Shown here: positions 36,941 to 46,085 of the stretch, piece after piece
Numbering within the stretch: position 1 is the first letter of the stretch
Layout: the number at the start of each line of letters is the position of its first letter
Assembly (NCBI RefSeq): GCF_000803315.1
Contig: NZ_JRMH01000001.1
Coordinates: 2,728,001-2,792,000 of the forward strand
Direction of reading: 5' to 3'
Origin: Pectobacterium actinidiae
Lineage (GTDB): Bacteria > Pseudomonadota > Gammaproteobacteria > Enterobacterales > Enterobacteriaceae
Length of the DNA: 64,000 bases
Notes under the pieces: model-generated
What the model was told of the DNA's origin: nothing
The model's input: the letters and a program-made list of their open reading frames with translations, nothing else
Database searches by the model: none
Program-made: the position numbers and the translations under genes

Positions 36941-36957
36941 AACTGGTTTAACCAGAC
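36941..36957. promoter_or_regulatory. FadR-type site upstream of fabA
   Basis: AACTGGTTTAACCAGAC contains the TGGT-N3-ACCA palindrome of FadR operators (consensus core CTGGTCNGACCAG). It starts 3 bases after the lonH stop codon and 70 bases before fabA. FadR activates fabA in E. coli; the same is inferred here. Confidence 0.7.
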
Positions 36958-36972
36958 GCAACAGACTTGCCC

Positions 36973-36990
36973 AGCGTACAGGTGTACGCT
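36973..36990. promoter_or_regulatory. FabR-type operator upstream of fabA
   Basis: AGCGTACAGGTGTACGCT is a perfect inverted repeat (8+2+8) matching the FabR operator seen before fabA and fabB in enterobacteria. FabR represses unsaturated fatty acid synthesis in response to the acyl-ACP/CoA pool. Confidence 0.82.
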
Positions 36991-37028
36991 AACCTGCGTG
37001 CTTCATTAAAACAAGGCTTACAGAGACC

Positions 37029-37547
37029 ATGGTAGATAAACGCGAATCCTATACAAAAGAAGACCTCCTTGCCTCCAGTCGTGGTGAACTGTTCGGCCCG
37101 CAAGGCCCTCAGTTACCTGCCCCTAACATGCTCATGATGGACCGCGTCGTTAAAATGACGGAAGACGGCGGTAAGTATGGCAAAGGCTATGTGGAAGCCG
37201 AATTGGATATCACGCCTGACCTGTGGTTCTTCGGTTGCCACTTCATCGGCGATCCGGTGATGCCAGGCTGCCTCGGCCTGGATGCCATGTGGCAATTAGT
37301 CGGCTTTTATCTGGGCTGGCTGGGTGGCGAAGGCAAAGGCCGCGCGCTCGGCGTGGGTGAAGTCAAATTCGCCGGACAAATATTGCCGACAGCGAAGAAA
37401 GTGACGTATCGCATTCACTTCAAACGCGTGATCAATCGCCGTTTGGTGATGGGTATTGCTGATGGCGAAGTACTGGTTGATGGTCAACAGATCTATACCG
37501 CTGACGAACTGAAAGTAGGTTTGTTCAAAGACGCCAGCGCTTTCTAA
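37029..37547 (+). CDS. fabA: 3-hydroxydecanoyl-ACP dehydratase/isomerase FabA
   Basis: FabA dehydrates 3-hydroxydecanoyl-ACP and isomerises the product to cis-3-decenoyl-ACP, the entry to unsaturated fatty acids. 172 residues, as in E. coli. The active site is visible: His71 in [23 protein letters not shown] (shown in part [13 protein letters not shown]) and Asp85 in LGLDAMWQL. FadR and FabR type sites lie upstream. Starts ATG GTA GAT AAA as usual. In E. coli rmf is the neighbour; it is not seen here. Confidence 0.98.
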   Translation: MVDKRESYTKEDLLASSRGELFGPQGPQLPAPNMLMMDRVVKMTEDGGKYGKGYVEAELDITPDLWFFGCHFIGDPVMPGCLGLDAMWQLVGFYLGWLGGEGKGRALGVGEVKFAGQILPTAKKVTYRIHFKRVINRRLVMGIADGEVLVDGQQIYTADELKVGLFKDASAF

Positions 37548-37561
37548 GCGCCAGATAGCAC

Positions 37562-37587
37562 TGCGGGCGAAAAACTTTTCGCCCGCA
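37562..37587 (+). terminator. Strong hairpin after fabA
   Basis: TGCGGGCGAAAA / TTTTCGCCCGCA, a perfect 12-bp stem with a 2-base loop; the T tract after it is weak (TTATCC). It may still end fabA transcription and convergent yebE. Confidence 0.65.
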
Positions 37588-37641
37588 TTATCCGTTTATT
37601 TCTCCGATGTTATCCCTGCGTGGTTTAAACCACTCGCCCTA

Positions 37642-38295
37642 TCATGATGGACTTTTCAGTTCATGGGTGATCGACTGCCGTACGTCTTGCGGTATCTTCA
37701 ATTCAGTCGCTAACGCATCCAGATAGCTTTTCTCCATGAAGTGGTCGACATCGATTACTGCGCAGCTCAGGAAGTACACCTCGAGCGCTTCTTCCTCGTT
37801 CTTCACGTCTTTTGCCAGCAAAACAGGGTCAAGCGGTTGTTCTATAGCTTCCTGCACCCAGCGCTGCGCGTCACTCCCCAGTTGCAGTTGCTGGATATTG
37901 TCATCAATACGCTGTTTCTCAGTCGCATCAATATGGCCGTCGCTCTTGGCAGCAAAAACCAACGCCTGAATCAGACGGCGGGCACGAACATTGTCGCCCG
38001 AAGACTGGGTGCCAAACTGTGGATCGTCCTGATGCGTGTCACGAACGCGTTTTTTGTACTGGTTCCACAACACCACGCCCGCCGCCGCACTGCCGCCAAT
38101 GATCAACGCATTTTTACCCAACGAACCCATGATTTTCCGCGTGGATTTATTCGACAACAACACGCCCGCCAAACCGCCCAACGCAGCAGGCTTCAGCATA
38201 TCGCCCAAGTTGCCGTTTTTGCCCCCTTGATGCTGATTCCCCTGCTTGCTACCGGAGCCCAATAAGCCCTGAATCTGTTGCAGCCAATTATTCAT
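37642..38295 (-). CDS. yebE: YebE family inner membrane protein (DUF533, TerB-like)
   Basis: A 217-residue protein. N-terminal NNWLQQIQGLLGSGSK, a Gly/Ala membrane segment (about 60-85, LIIGGSAAAGVVLWNQYKK), HQDDPQFGTQSSGDN, then a TerB-like helical domain with ALVFAAKSDGHIDATEKQ, IEQPLDPVLLAKDVKNEEEALEVYFLSCAVIDVDHFMEKSYL (shown in part). YebE in E. coli is CpxR-activated and of unknown function. GAGGA fits the second ATG. Its place next to fabA differs from E. coli. A hairpin-capable inverted repeat lies in its leader (38316-38340). Confidence 0.9.
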   Translation of the reverse strand: MNNWLQQIQGLLGSGSKQGNQHQGGKNGNLGDMLKPAALGGLAGVLLSNKSTRKIMGSLGKNALIIGGSAAAGVVLWNQYKKRVRDTHQDDPQFGTQSSGDNVRARRLIQALVFAAKSDGHIDATEKQRIDDNIQQLQLGSDAQRWVQEAIEQPLDPVLLAKDVKNEEEALEVYFLSCAVIDVDHFMEKSYLDALATELKIPQDVRQSITHELKSPS

Positions 38296-38441
38296 TTTCA
38301 TTCCTCAAGGAAAAGTGACATCACTGATGGTGTTGTCACTCATAGTAATGGTGCGGAAGGCGTTTGTTTGTCAGATTGTGTATAGCAATGAAAAGTATGG
38401 ACCGCACTTTCTCTACGGTCCATCTGGCTATGCAGGAAACG

Positions 38442-40121
38442 TCACGAGGCTGACTTCAGCGGCGTTTTTCTCACTGGGGTATTTCCGGAAACGTAGTAGC
38501 GCGCTTTGCTGCGCGGCAGCGGCTGACGACGGCGGATTCGGTCGGCAATTTTCTCAGCAATCATGATGGTTGTTGCGTTCAGGTTACCCGTAATAATTTG
38601 CGGCATGATGGAGGCATCCACCACACGCAGCCCTTCCATACCATGAACCCGGCCTTGTCCATCGACCACCGCCATCTCATCCTCTCCCATCTTACAGGAA
38701 CAAGAGGGATGGAATGCTGTCTCAGCGTGGGTACGGATAAACTCGTCCAGTTCCTCATCAGTCTGAACCTCCAGCCCTGGGCTGATTTCTCGTCCACGGT
38801 ATTTATCCAGTGCGGGCTGCGCCATGATTTCACGCGTAATGCGGATCGCATCGCGAAATTCCTGCCAATCCTGATCCGTCGACATATAGTTGAACAAGAT
38901 GCTGGGGTGCTCGCGGGCATCTTTGGATCGCACCTGTACACGCCCCCGACTGAGTGAACGCATAGAGCCGACGTGCGCCTGAAATCCGTGTTCTTTCACC
39001 GCGTTACTGCCATTGTAATTAATCGCGACGGGCAAGAAGTGGTATTGAATATTCGGCCAAGCGAACTCATCCCGGCTGCGAATAAAGCCCCCCGCTTCAA
39101 ACTGGTTGCTGGCTCCAACGCCAGTGCCGCTGAACAGCCATTCTGCCCCGATTTTCGGCTGATTAAACCATTGCAACGCGGGATAGAGCGATACCGGTTC
39201 TTTGCAGGCGTATTGCAAATACATTTCCAGGTGATCCTGTAAATTCTCACCGACGCCGGGCAAATCGTGCACGACGGGAATGTCGAGACTTTGAAGCAGA
39301 GCTTTCGGTCCTACACCGGAACGTTGCAGGATCTGCGGCGAGGCGATCGCGCCAGCACAGAGCAACACTTCGCGGCGTGCCTTCGCCGTCTCCGCACTGT
39401 CGCCTTTAAAGTAAGCCACGCCAACAGCACGTTTTCCATCAAAGAGAATTCTGTCGGTTAAGGCATGCGTCACGATGGTTAGATTTTGACGACCTTTCGC
39501 CTGATCCAAATAGCCTCTCGCGGTACTGGCGCGCCGCCCTTTCGGCGTGACAGTCCTGTCCATCGGGCCAAAACCTTCCTGCTGGTAGCCGTTAAGGTCG
39601 TCTGTACGCGGATACCCTGCCTGTACGCCCGCTTCGACCATCGCATGAAACAGTTCGTTGTTTCCCATCTTCGGCGTAGTCACCGAAACCGGGCCAGTCG
39701 CACCATGATAGTCGTTCGCCCCAACATCCCGCGTTTCCGCTTTACGGAAATACGGCAGGCAGTCAAGGTAACTCCAGTCTTCCAGACCCGGCATGGTCGC
39801 CCAGTTATCGAAGTCCATTGCATTGCCGCGAATGTAGCACATGCCGTTAATGAGTGATGAACCACCCAGCCCTTTGCCGCGGCCGCATTCCATACGGCGA
39901 TTATTCATGTGAGGTTCTGGATCGGTTTCATAAGCCCAGTTATAGCGTTTCCCCTGCAATGGGAAAGCTAATGCGGCGGGCATTTGCGTGCGGAAATCCA
40001 GCCGATAGTCTGGGCCACCCGCCTCAAGCAGTAGCACGCTCACGTCGCTTTCTTCTGTTAAACGCATTGCCAGCACATTGCCAGCGGAACCCGCTCCGAT
40101 AATGATGTAATCGTATTCCAT
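38442..40121 (-). CDS. betA: Choline dehydrogenase
   Basis: BetA oxidises choline to betaine aldehyde at the membrane using FAD. The 559-residue GMC oxidoreductase opens [23 protein letters not shown], the FAD-binding GxGxxG, has the GMC signatures ([15 protein letters not shown] and [13 protein letters not shown]), and the catalytic His pair region [15 protein letters not shown] and [14 protein letters not shown] longer frame starts 17 codons upstream, without a family match. It is the last gene of betIBA, 19 bases after betB. Confidence 0.97.
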   Translation of the reverse strand: MEYDYIIIGAGSAGNVLAMRLTEESDVSVLLLEAGGPDYRLDFRTQMPAALAFPLQGKRYNWAYETDPEPHMNNRRMECGRGKGLGGSSLINGMCYIRGNAMDFDNWATMPGLEDWSYLDCLPYFRKAETRDVGANDYHGATGPVSVTTPKMGNNELFHAMVEAGVQAGYPRTDDLNGYQQEGFGPMDRTVTPKGRRASTARGYLDQAKGRQNLTIVTHALTDRILFDGKRAVGVAYFKGDSAETAKARREVLLCAGAIASPQILQRSGVGPKALLQSLDIPVVHDLPGVGENLQDHLEMYLQYACKEPVSLYPALQWFNQPKIGAEWLFSGTGVGASNQFEAGGFIRSRDEFAWPNIQYHFLPVAINYNGSNAVKEHGFQAHVGSMRSLSRGRVQVRSKDAREHPSILFNYMSTDQDWQEFRDAIRITREIMAQPALDKYRGREISPGLEVQTDEELDEFIRTHAETAFHPSCSCKMGEDEMAVVDGQGRVHGMEGLRVVDASIMPQIITGNLNATTIMIAEKIADRIRRRQPLPRSKARYYVSGNTPVRKTPLKSAS

Positions 40122-40140
40122 TAGGTTTTCTCCCCTTCGT

Positions 40141-41613
40141 TTAAAATACCGAGCGGAATTCACCCAGTTCAACCTGTACAGCTTTAATTTGCGTATAGTG
40201 TTCCAATGTTATTATGCCGTTTTCACGTCCGACACCCGAATGTTTGTAGCCGCCCACAGGCATTTCGGCCGGCGATTCTCCCCAGGTGTTAATCCAGCAA
40301 ATGCCCGCTTCAAGCTGGTGAATAACCCGATGTGCCCGATTCAGATCGCAGGTCACGATGCCAGCCGCCAGTCCATACTCGCTTTGATTGGCGCGACGGA
40401 TAACCTCATCCTCATGCTGATACGTCAAAATACTCATGACCGGACCAAAGATCTCCTCTCTCACAATCGTCATGTCATCCCGGCAATCGGTGAACACCGT
40501 AGGCGCAACGTATGCGCCTTGCGCATACTTCTCGTCAGCCATCGGTTCGCCGCCCACCAGCACGCGAGCGCCTTCACGTTTTCCGCTTTCGATGTAACGC
40601 AGTACGGATTCTCTGTGCGGAAAGCTGACCAGTGGACCAAAGTTCACCTGCTCGTCAACCGGATCGCCAATACAGATGCGCTGAACGCGCGCCAGAATTT
40701 TTTCCTCAAACTGTGCCTGCAATGTCTGAGGAATGAAGACACGTGTGCCGTTAGTACACACCTGGCCTGAGCTGAAGAAATTCGCCATCATGGCGATGTC
40801 CGCCGCCTTATCCAGATCGGCATCATCAAAAATGATCAGCGGTGATTTTCCGCCTAGCTCCATCGTGACGTCTTTCAGCGTCGAACCTGCGGCATTGGCC
40901 ATTACGGTTTTCCCACTGGCGATCCCCCCAGTGAAAGAGACTTTGGCAATCCCCGGATGCGTGGTCAGCGCCTGACCAACAGATTTCCCCGTTCCCGTCA
41001 GCACGTTGAAAACGCCAGCCGGTAATCCAGCCTCGGTATAGATTTCCGCCAGCTTCAACGCCGTGAGTGACGTGACTTCGCTGGGTTTGAAGATCATCGC
41101 ATTGCCTGCCGCCAGCGCAGGGGCAGATTTCCACAACGCGATCTGAATAGGGTAATTCCAGGCACCGATACCCGCGACCACGCCAAGCGGTTCACGACGG
41201 GTATAGACAAATGAGGTATCGCGCAGCGGGATCTGCTGCCCTTCCAGCATAGGAATCAGCCCCGCGTAGTACTCCAGAACATCCGCGCCGGTCACGATAT
41301 CGACGGTACGTGTTTCCGAGAGTGGCTTGCCGGTGTCGTGCGTTTCGAGTAACGCGAGCTCATCGTTGCGCTCGCGCAGGATATCCACAGCACGGCGTAA
41401 AATGCGCGAACGTTCCATCGCCGTCATCGCCGCCCATACCTTCTGCCCTGCGGTTGCTGCATTGACCGCACGGTCAACATCTGCGGCAGTGGCCGACTGA
41501 ATTTGGGCAATGATCTCGCCATTCGCGGGGTTCACCGCATCAAACGTATCGTCACCCGTGCTATCGACATACGTACCGTTGATATAAAGCTGTTGTAAAC
41601 CGTAGTGAGACAT
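40141..41613 (-). CDS. betB: Betaine aldehyde dehydrogenase
   Basis: BetB oxidises betaine aldehyde to glycine betaine with NAD(P). The 490-residue enzyme has the ALDH motifs: cofactor loop [12 protein letters not shown], Glu in [20 protein letters not shown] (about residue 252), catalytic Cys in [15 protein letters not shown] (about residue 286), and [16 protein letters not shown] lies four bases before the ATG; an upstream frame is ignored. Operon betI-betB-betA. Confidence 0.97.
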   Translation of the reverse strand: MSHYGLQQLYINGTYVDSTGDDTFDAVNPANGEIIAQIQSATAADVDRAVNAATAGQKVWAAMTAMERSRILRRAVDILRERNDELALLETHDTGKPLSETRTVDIVTGADVLEYYAGLIPMLEGQQIPLRDTSFVYTRREPLGVVAGIGAWNYPIQIALWKSAPALAAGNAMIFKPSEVTSLTALKLAEIYTEAGLPAGVFNVLTGTGKSVGQALTTHPGIAKVSFTGGIASGKTVMANAAGSTLKDVTMELGGKSPLIIFDDADLDKAADIAMMANFFSSGQVCTNGTRVFIPQTLQAQFEEKILARVQRICIGDPVDEQVNFGPLVSFPHRESVLRYIESGKREGARVLVGGEPMADEKYAQGAYVAPTVFTDCRDDMTIVREEIFGPVMSILTYQHEDEVIRRANQSEYGLAAGIVTCDLNRAHRVIHQLEAGICWINTWGESPAEMPVGGYKHSGVGRENGIITLEHYTQIKAVQVELGEFRSVF

Positions 41614-41681
41614 AAACTCTCCTGTCTGATGACTGCCTAAACACACGCTCCAGGCAGTGAAGGCAAAATGATAAAGAAGGA

Positions 41682-42269
41682 TTACGCGCGGGCGAGTTGC
41701 TGCTCGATATAAGCGTAGGTAATGCCCAGCGCATCTTCGCGGTTGAAGGCGTCATGGCTTAGCGCACCACGCAGCCATAGCCCATCGATCAGACCTGCCA
41801 GCCCTTTTGCCGCAATACGCGCGTTGTCCTTCGACAAGCAGCGGCTGAATTCAACACACAAATTGGAGTAAAGTCGCCGATCGTTAACCTGCTGTAGCCG
41901 ATGGAGCATGGGGGAATGCAGACTACTGGCCCAGAACGCCAGCCAGGTTTTCATCGCCGCGCTATTCGTCTGGCTATCATCAAAATTCCCCAGAACTATC
42001 GCCCGCAAACGTGCGCGAGGCGTATTTTCTGCCAGGTTCATCAGTCTTGATTTCACCGCCAGCCCCAGATGACTAATCAGATAGCGCATCGTCGCTTCCA
42101 GTAAGCCATTTTTATCGCGGAAGTAATGACTGATAATCCCATTCGACACTCCGGCACGTCTGGCAATCTGTACGATTGAGGCATCATGCATCCCCACATC
42201 ATTAATCGCGGCCAGCGTCGCTTCGATGAGTTGCTGCCGTCTGATGGGCTGCATTCCGACTTTAGGCAC
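41682..42269 (-). CDS. betI: Choline-responsive repressor BetI
   Basis: A 195-residue TetR-type repressor. [22 protein letters not shown], then the helix-turn-helix [39 protein letters not shown] (in part) is near-identical to E. coli BetI. Choline relieves repression of betT and betIBA in E. coli. It is first in betIBA and divergent from betT; the likely operator lies 100 bases upstream. Confidence 0.97.
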   Translation of the reverse strand: MPKVGMQPIRRQQLIEATLAAINDVGMHDASIVQIARRAGVSNGIISHYFRDKNGLLEATMRYLISHLGLAVKSRLMNLAENTPRARLRAIVLGNFDDSQTNSAAMKTWLAFWASSLHSPMLHRLQQVNDRRLYSNLCVEFSRCLSKDNARIAAKGLAGLIDGLWLRGALSHDAFNREDALGITYAYIEQQLARA

Positions 42270-42368
42270 CGCACTTCCCCTTCATTTTCTTTCCGCCATT
42301 TTTGTGTGATAAATCACAGTGAACGACGGTGATTTGTGATCCGATTTGTCTTATTAAACTTTTTTTTG

Positions 42369-42382
42369 ATTGAACGTTCAAT
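42369..42382. promoter_or_regulatory. BetI-type operator between betI and betT
   Basis: ATTGAACGTTCAAT is a perfect 14-bp palindrome in the 357-base divergent region, similar to the TTGAACGTTCAA core of known bet operators. It is placed to control both betT and betIBA. The rest of this gap (42270-42626) is AT-rich and shows no gene. Confidence 0.78.
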
Positions 42383-42626
42383 AAAAAATGAATATCTTTT
42401 ATTGCTGAAAGGTTAAAAATATGTATCGATTATCATGAAAACTGGTGTAAGTTCAGACGATAACTCCACCTTAAAAAGAATAATTTCTTTTTTGTTCTGA
42501 CGACCATCTTCAACGGAAAGCGTACTCAGCGGATGTCCTGCACCGTGTGTTTGGTATGATATGCGCTAAGCGCGCTTCGTGGAGAGAGGGGTCGGAGTAC
42601 TATTTCACGCAACGCAAGGGATAACC

Positions 42627-44660
42627 ATGCCAGCCTCAGAAACCACTACCCAACAGGATCGCCTGAATCCTGTCGTGTTCTACACATCAGCGGGATTAAT
42701 CCTGACCTTCTCGCTGATGACCATGTTGTTTAACAAAGAAGCGAATGCCTGGATTACCCACGCGCTTAACTGGGTTTCCGCCACATTTGGTTGGTACTAC
42801 CTGCTAGCCGCCACGCTCTACATCGTTTTCGTCATCTTCATTGCGTCATCACGGTTTGGGTCGATCAAGCTCGGGCCAGAACAGTCGAAGCCTGAATTTA
42901 GCCTGATGAGCTGGGCAGCCATGCTGTTTGCGGCGGGGATTGGCATCGACTTAATGTTCTTTTCCGTTGCGGAACCCATTACGCAATATATGATGCCGCC
43001 GGAAGGACAGGGACAGACGATAGAAGCGGCACGGCAGGCCATGGTTTGGACGCTGTTTCACTATGGGTTAACCGGTTGGTCAATGTACGCGCTGATGGGT
43101 ATTGCTCTTGGCTATTTCAGCTACCGGTATAATTTGCCGCTGACGATTCGCTCTGCCCTGTACCCTATCTTTGGTAAACGTATTAATGGCCCGATTGGTC
43201 ACAGCGTTGATATCGCGGCCGTGCTCGGAACTATCTTCGGTATCGCTACCACGTTGGGCATCGGCGTCGTTCAGCTTAACTACGGGCTGAAAGTCCTGTT
43301 CCAGATCCCAGAGAATCTCACCGTTCAGGCCTCGCTTATCCTGCTTTCCGTGATCATGGCGACAGTTTCCGTAACATCCGGCGTCAATCGCGGTATTCGC
43401 TTCCTCTCCGAGCTGAACGTCCTGCTCGCACTGGGCCTGATTCTTTTTCTGCTTTTCTGGGGTGATACCGAATTTCTGCTAAACGCGCTGGTGCTTAACG
43501 TGGGAGATTACATCAATCGCTTTACCGGCATGACGCTTAACAGCTTTGCCTTTGATCGCCCGACAGAATGGATGAATAGCTGGACGCTGTTCTTCTGGGC
43601 TTGGTGGGTCGCATGGGCACCGTTTGTCGGGCTGTTTCTGGCTCGTATCTCACGCGGCAGAACGATTCGCCAGTTCGTCGTCGGCACGCTGATCATTCCG
43701 TTTGTCTTTACACTACTGTGGCTCTCCATTTTCGGCAACAGCGCGCTTTATCAGGTGCTCCACGGTAATCTGGATTTTGCCAATGAAGTCATGCAGCACC
43801 CAGAACGTGGATTCTATAGCCTGCTGGCACAGTATCCGGGCTTCAGTCTAAGCGCATCTGTCGCGACGATTACCGGCTTACTGTTTTATGTCACCTCTGC
43901 CGACTCCGGTTCACTGGTGCTGGGCAACTTCACCTCTCGCCTTGGCGACATTAACAATGATGCGCCAAACTGGCTGCGGGTTTTCTGGTCAGTCGCGATT
44001 GGCCTGCTCACGTTGGGTATGCTGATGACAAACGGTGTATCAGCATTGCAGAACACCACCGTGATCATGGGGTTACCGTTTAGCTTTGTGATGTTCTTTA
44101 TTATGGCGGGATTGTATAAATCACTGCGGGTTGAGGATTACCGTAAAGCGAGTTCCCTACAAACATCGGCACCAATACCAATATCAGGCGACGATCGTCT
44201 GAACTGGAAGCAACGGCTCTCACGCGTCATGAATTTCCCTGGCACAACGCATACGCAAAAAATGCTGGATAACGTCTGTAAAGTCGCTATGGATGATGTC
44301 GCGCGCGAACTGCGCCTGCGAGGCACCAGCGTTGAAGTCAACGACTTGCCGCCTGTTGCAGATGAACGCCTGAACCATCTCGAACTGTTGGTTGATTTGG
44401 GGGATGAACAGAACTTTCTTTACCAGATTTGGCCACAGCGCTATAGCGTCCCGGCGTTTACCTACCGCGCCCGCTCGGGTAAATCAGATTATTACCGCCT
44501 TGAAACCTTCCTGCTGGAAGGGAGTCAGGGGAATGACCTAATGGATTACAGCAAAGAACAGGTAATTAACGACATTTTGGATCAGTACGAACGACACCTG
44601 AACTTTCTTCATCTTAATCGAGAGGCTCCAGGCAATACGCTGACCTTCCCTGACGCATAG
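42627..44660 (+). CDS. betT: High-affinity choline transporter BetT
   Basis: A 677-residue BCCT family transporter driven by the proton motive force. About 12 membrane segments in residues 20-500, with the BCCT signature TLFFWAWWVAWAPFVGLFLARISRGRTIRQFV (in part WAWWVAWAPFVGLFLARISRGRT), followed by a long cytosolic C-terminal osmosensory tail (about residues 520-677, SRVMNFPGTTHTQKML) as in E. coli BetT. A longer frame exists upstream; AAGGGATAACC precedes the ATG used. Divergent from betIBA. Confidence 0.96.
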   Translation: MPASETTTQQDRLNPVVFYTSAGLILTFSLMTMLFNKEANAWITHALNWVSATFGWYYLLAATLYIVFVIFIASSRFGSIKLGPEQSKPEFSLMSWAAMLFAAGIGIDLMFFSVAEPITQYMMPPEGQGQTIEAARQAMVWTLFHYGLTGWSMYALMGIALGYFSYRYNLPLTIRSALYPIFGKRINGPIGHSVDIAAVLGTIFGIATTLGIGVVQLNYGLKVLFQIPENLTVQASLILLSVIMATVSVTSGVNRGIRFLSELNVLLALGLILFLLFWGDTEFLLNALVLNVGDYINRFTGMTLNSFAFDRPTEWMNSWTLFFWAWWVAWAPFVGLFLARISRGRTIRQFVVGTLIIPFVFTLLWLSIFGNSALYQVLHGNLDFANEVMQHPERGFYSLLAQYPGFSLSASVATITGLLFYVTSADSGSLVLGNFTSRLGDINNDAPNWLRVFWSVAIGLLTLGMLMTNGVSALQNTTVIMGLPFSFVMFFIMAGLYKSLRVEDYRKASSLQTSAPIPISGDDRLNWKQRLSRVMNFPGTTHTQKMLDNVCKVAMDDVARELRLRGTSVEVNDLPPVADERLNHLELLVDLGDEQNFLYQIWPQRYSVPAFTYRARSGKSDYYRLETFLLEGSQGNDLMDYSKEQVINDILDQYERHLNFLHLNREAPGNTLTFPDA

Positions 44661-44671
44661 TCCCCTACTCT

Positions 44672-44698
44672 ATGGCGCTGAAATACAGCGCCATTTTT
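44672..44698 (+). terminator. Intrinsic terminator after betT
   Basis: ATGGCGCTG / CAGCGCCAT, a 9-bp stem with a 5-base loop and a T run. Confidence 0.9.
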
Positions 44699-44825
44699 CA
44701 ATATGTTATGCATTTATTATCCTTATTCTTTCATCCTCTTTTTCCTGAATCTATGGACTGTGCCGCATTCTTTGCTTCGACGATTTGCGCTTTATTTTTG
44801 AAACGGTATACTGCACACATCAATT

Positions 44826-44840
44826 TGAAATACAGTTTTA
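44826..44840. promoter_or_regulatory. Weak KdgR-like site before the RpiB-like gene
   Basis: TGAAATACAGTTTTA shares 11 of 15 positions with a KdgR-like pattern (TGAAACATTGTTTCA, from memory). KdgR controls pectin catabolism in soft-rot bacteria. The match is imperfect, so this is only a candidate, 36 bases before the start codon. Confidence 0.25.
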
Positions 44841-44876
44841 AAAAATGTATTTGTCCGTCACAAAAAAGGAACGAAC

Positions 44877-45515
44877 ATGAAAATTGCACTGATTAACGAG
44901 AACAGCCAGGCTGCCAAAAACGCCATCATCGCCGAGTCTTTGACCAAAGCGGTTGCACCGTTGGGCCACACTGTACACAACTACGGTCAATACGCCGTTG
45001 AAGATGCAGCGCAGCTGACCTACATCCAGAACGGTATTCTGGCAGCTATCCTGCTGAACTCTGGCGCGGCTGATTTCGTTGTGACCGGTTGCGGCACTGG
45101 CCAGGGCGCAATGCTGGCTTGTAACTCTTTCCCAGGCGTAATTTGCGGTCTGGTTGTTGACCCGTCTGATGCTTACCTGTTCTCTCAGATCAACAACGGT
45201 AACGCTGTATCTGTTCCTTACGCTAAAGGCTTTGGCTGGGGCGCTGAACTGAACCTGGAAAACCTGTTTACCCAGCTGTTCAAAGAAGAAGGCGGCCGAG
45301 GCTATCCGAGCGATCGCGTTGCTCCTCAACAACGTAACAAAAAAATCCTGGATGCCGTAAAAGCAGTGACCTACAACGATTTGATCACCATCCTGAAAGG
45401 CCTCGATCAGGATCTGGTTAAAGGCGCGGTTGCTGGTCCTAAATTCCAGGAATACTTCTTCGCTAACAGCAAAGACGAAGCACTGACCAGCTACATCAAA
45501 ACGCTGCTGGCATAA
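44877..45515 (+). CDS. RpiB/LacA/LacB family sugar-phosphate isomerase
   Basis: A 212-residue member of the RpiB/LacAB family, which interconverts aldose- and ketose-phosphates in the cytoplasm. MKIALINENSQAAKNAIIAESLTKA starts the Rossmann-like domain; the active Cys is in FVVTGCGTGQGAMLACN (about residue 72), the typical GCGTGxG stretch, and PYAKGFGWGAELNLENL follows. It is longer than typical RpiB (about 150), with a C-terminal extension ending TLLA. The sugar (ribose, galactose-6-P or erythrulose-4-P type) cannot be fixed. AAAAAGGA SD; single gene with its own terminator. Confidence 0.82.
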   Translation: MKIALINENSQAAKNAIIAESLTKAVAPLGHTVHNYGQYAVEDAAQLTYIQNGILAAILLNSGAADFVVTGCGTGQGAMLACNSFPGVICGLVVDPSDAYLFSQINNGNAVSVPYAKGFGWGAELNLENLFTQLFKEEGGRGYPSDRVAPQQRNKKILDAVKAVTYNDLITILKGLDQDLVKGAVAGPKFQEYFFANSKDEALTSYIKTLLA

Positions 45516-45534
45516 TCGTCCGATAGCTGACAAA

Positions 45535-45567
45535 AAACCACAGGCCATCATGGTCTGTGGTTTTTTT
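45535..45567 (+). terminator. Intrinsic terminator after the isomerase gene
   Basis: AAACCACAGGCCA / TGGTCTGTGGTTT, a 13-bp stem (one wobble) with a 3-base loop and a T run. Confidence 0.92.
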
Positions 45568-45673
45568 ATGCCAATTATCTACTCGCTTTGCCTACATTTT
45601 AACGACACGGTTACGCGGACTATCCTTTACCGTTCAATGCTTAGCCATACGCACCGTTCGCGCTAAATACTGC

Positions 45674-45702
45674 TTGACCGAATCCAGACGACTCCCTATA
45701 GT
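45674..45702 (+). promoter_or_regulatory. Sigma-70 promoter of serX
   Basis: TTGACC (45674-45679), 17-base spacer, TATAGT (45697-45702), then a GC-rich AGCGCCCC discriminator, 31 bases before the tRNA. Same architecture as the serT promoter in this window. Confidence 0.85.
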
Positions 45703-45733
45703 AGCGCCCCGTTGCCCCTTGTAGGCAACCCCC

Positions 45734-45823
45734 GGTGAGGTGTCCGAGAGGCTGAAGGAGCACGCCTGGAAAGTGTGTATACGTGAAAACGTATCAAGGG
45801 TTCGAATCCCTTCCTCACCGCCA
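45734..45823 (+). tRNA. serX: tRNA-Ser, anticodon GGA
   Basis: A 90-base class II tRNA with encoded CCA. The acceptor GGTGAGG pairs with CCTCACC before discriminator G. The anticodon loop CTGGAAA reads GGA (decodes UCC/UCU). The long variable arm TGTATACGTGAAAACGTATCA forms a hairpin (GTATACG / CGTAT); T loop GTTCGAATC is intact. Confidence 0.97.
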
Positions 45824-45872
45824 TATAAAAGAAAACGCCCTTAACTTACGTTAAGGGCGTTTTCTTTTATAT
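45823..45872 (+). terminator. Very long-stem terminator of serX
   Basis: A perfect 23-bp stem from 45823-45845 and 45850-45872 with a TTAC loop (core AACGCCCTTAAC / GTTAAGGGCGTT) and T-rich 3' side. It begins on the last base of the encoded CCA. Confidence 0.9.
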
Positions 45873-46007
45873 CGTTGGAACGGATGAGAAGCGTTGACAG
45901 GGTTCGACAAAACGACAGGAGTGGCGTTTTGGACCGCCAACAGCGGCCCGCAGGGCGAGCGGCAGGACGCCGCGAGTCAATCCATCGACATGTACATGCC
46001 TGAGACT
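45873..46007 (+). ncRNA. Structured RNA element, possibly RtT-like
   Basis: A 135-base non-coding stretch bounded by two intrinsic terminators. It has GC-rich self-complementary segments (CCGCCAACAGCGGCCCGCAGGG, GGCGAGCGGCAGGACGCCGC in part) and ends in a GAGTCAA motif. From memory these features (GTTGACAGGGTTCG, CAGGGCGAGCGGCAGGACGCC, GAGTCAA) resemble RtT RNA, a repeat found after tRNA genes in enterobacteria. It is likely processed from the serX transcript or made separately. No reading frame of note. Confidence 0.5.
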
Positions 46008-46040
46008 AAAACGCCCCTGATTTGCATCAGGGGCGTTTTT
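46008..46040 (+). terminator. Terminator after the structured RNA element
   Basis: AAAACGCCCCTGAT / ATCAGGGGCGTTTT, a perfect 14-bp stem with a TTGC loop and a T run to 46042. It is a second full terminator downstream of serX, shared with convergent phoH. Confidence 0.9.
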
Positions 46041-46085
46041 TTATGCTGAAGGCACAGGAACTTTCATTCCCATACCACACAGACA

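Noticed and set aside
37741..38265. 174-codon plus-strand frame
   Set aside because: Lies wholly antisense to yebE and has no signature.
44838..45551. 237-codon minus-strand frame over the RpiB-like gene
   Set aside because: Antisense shadow of a highly codon-biased gene; no ribosome binding site or family pattern.
45734..45823. tRNA-Ser(GGA) as the attachment site of the glycan island
   Set aside because: phoH, fliZ and fliA lie between the tRNA and the island; no integrase or repeated tRNA end was seen.
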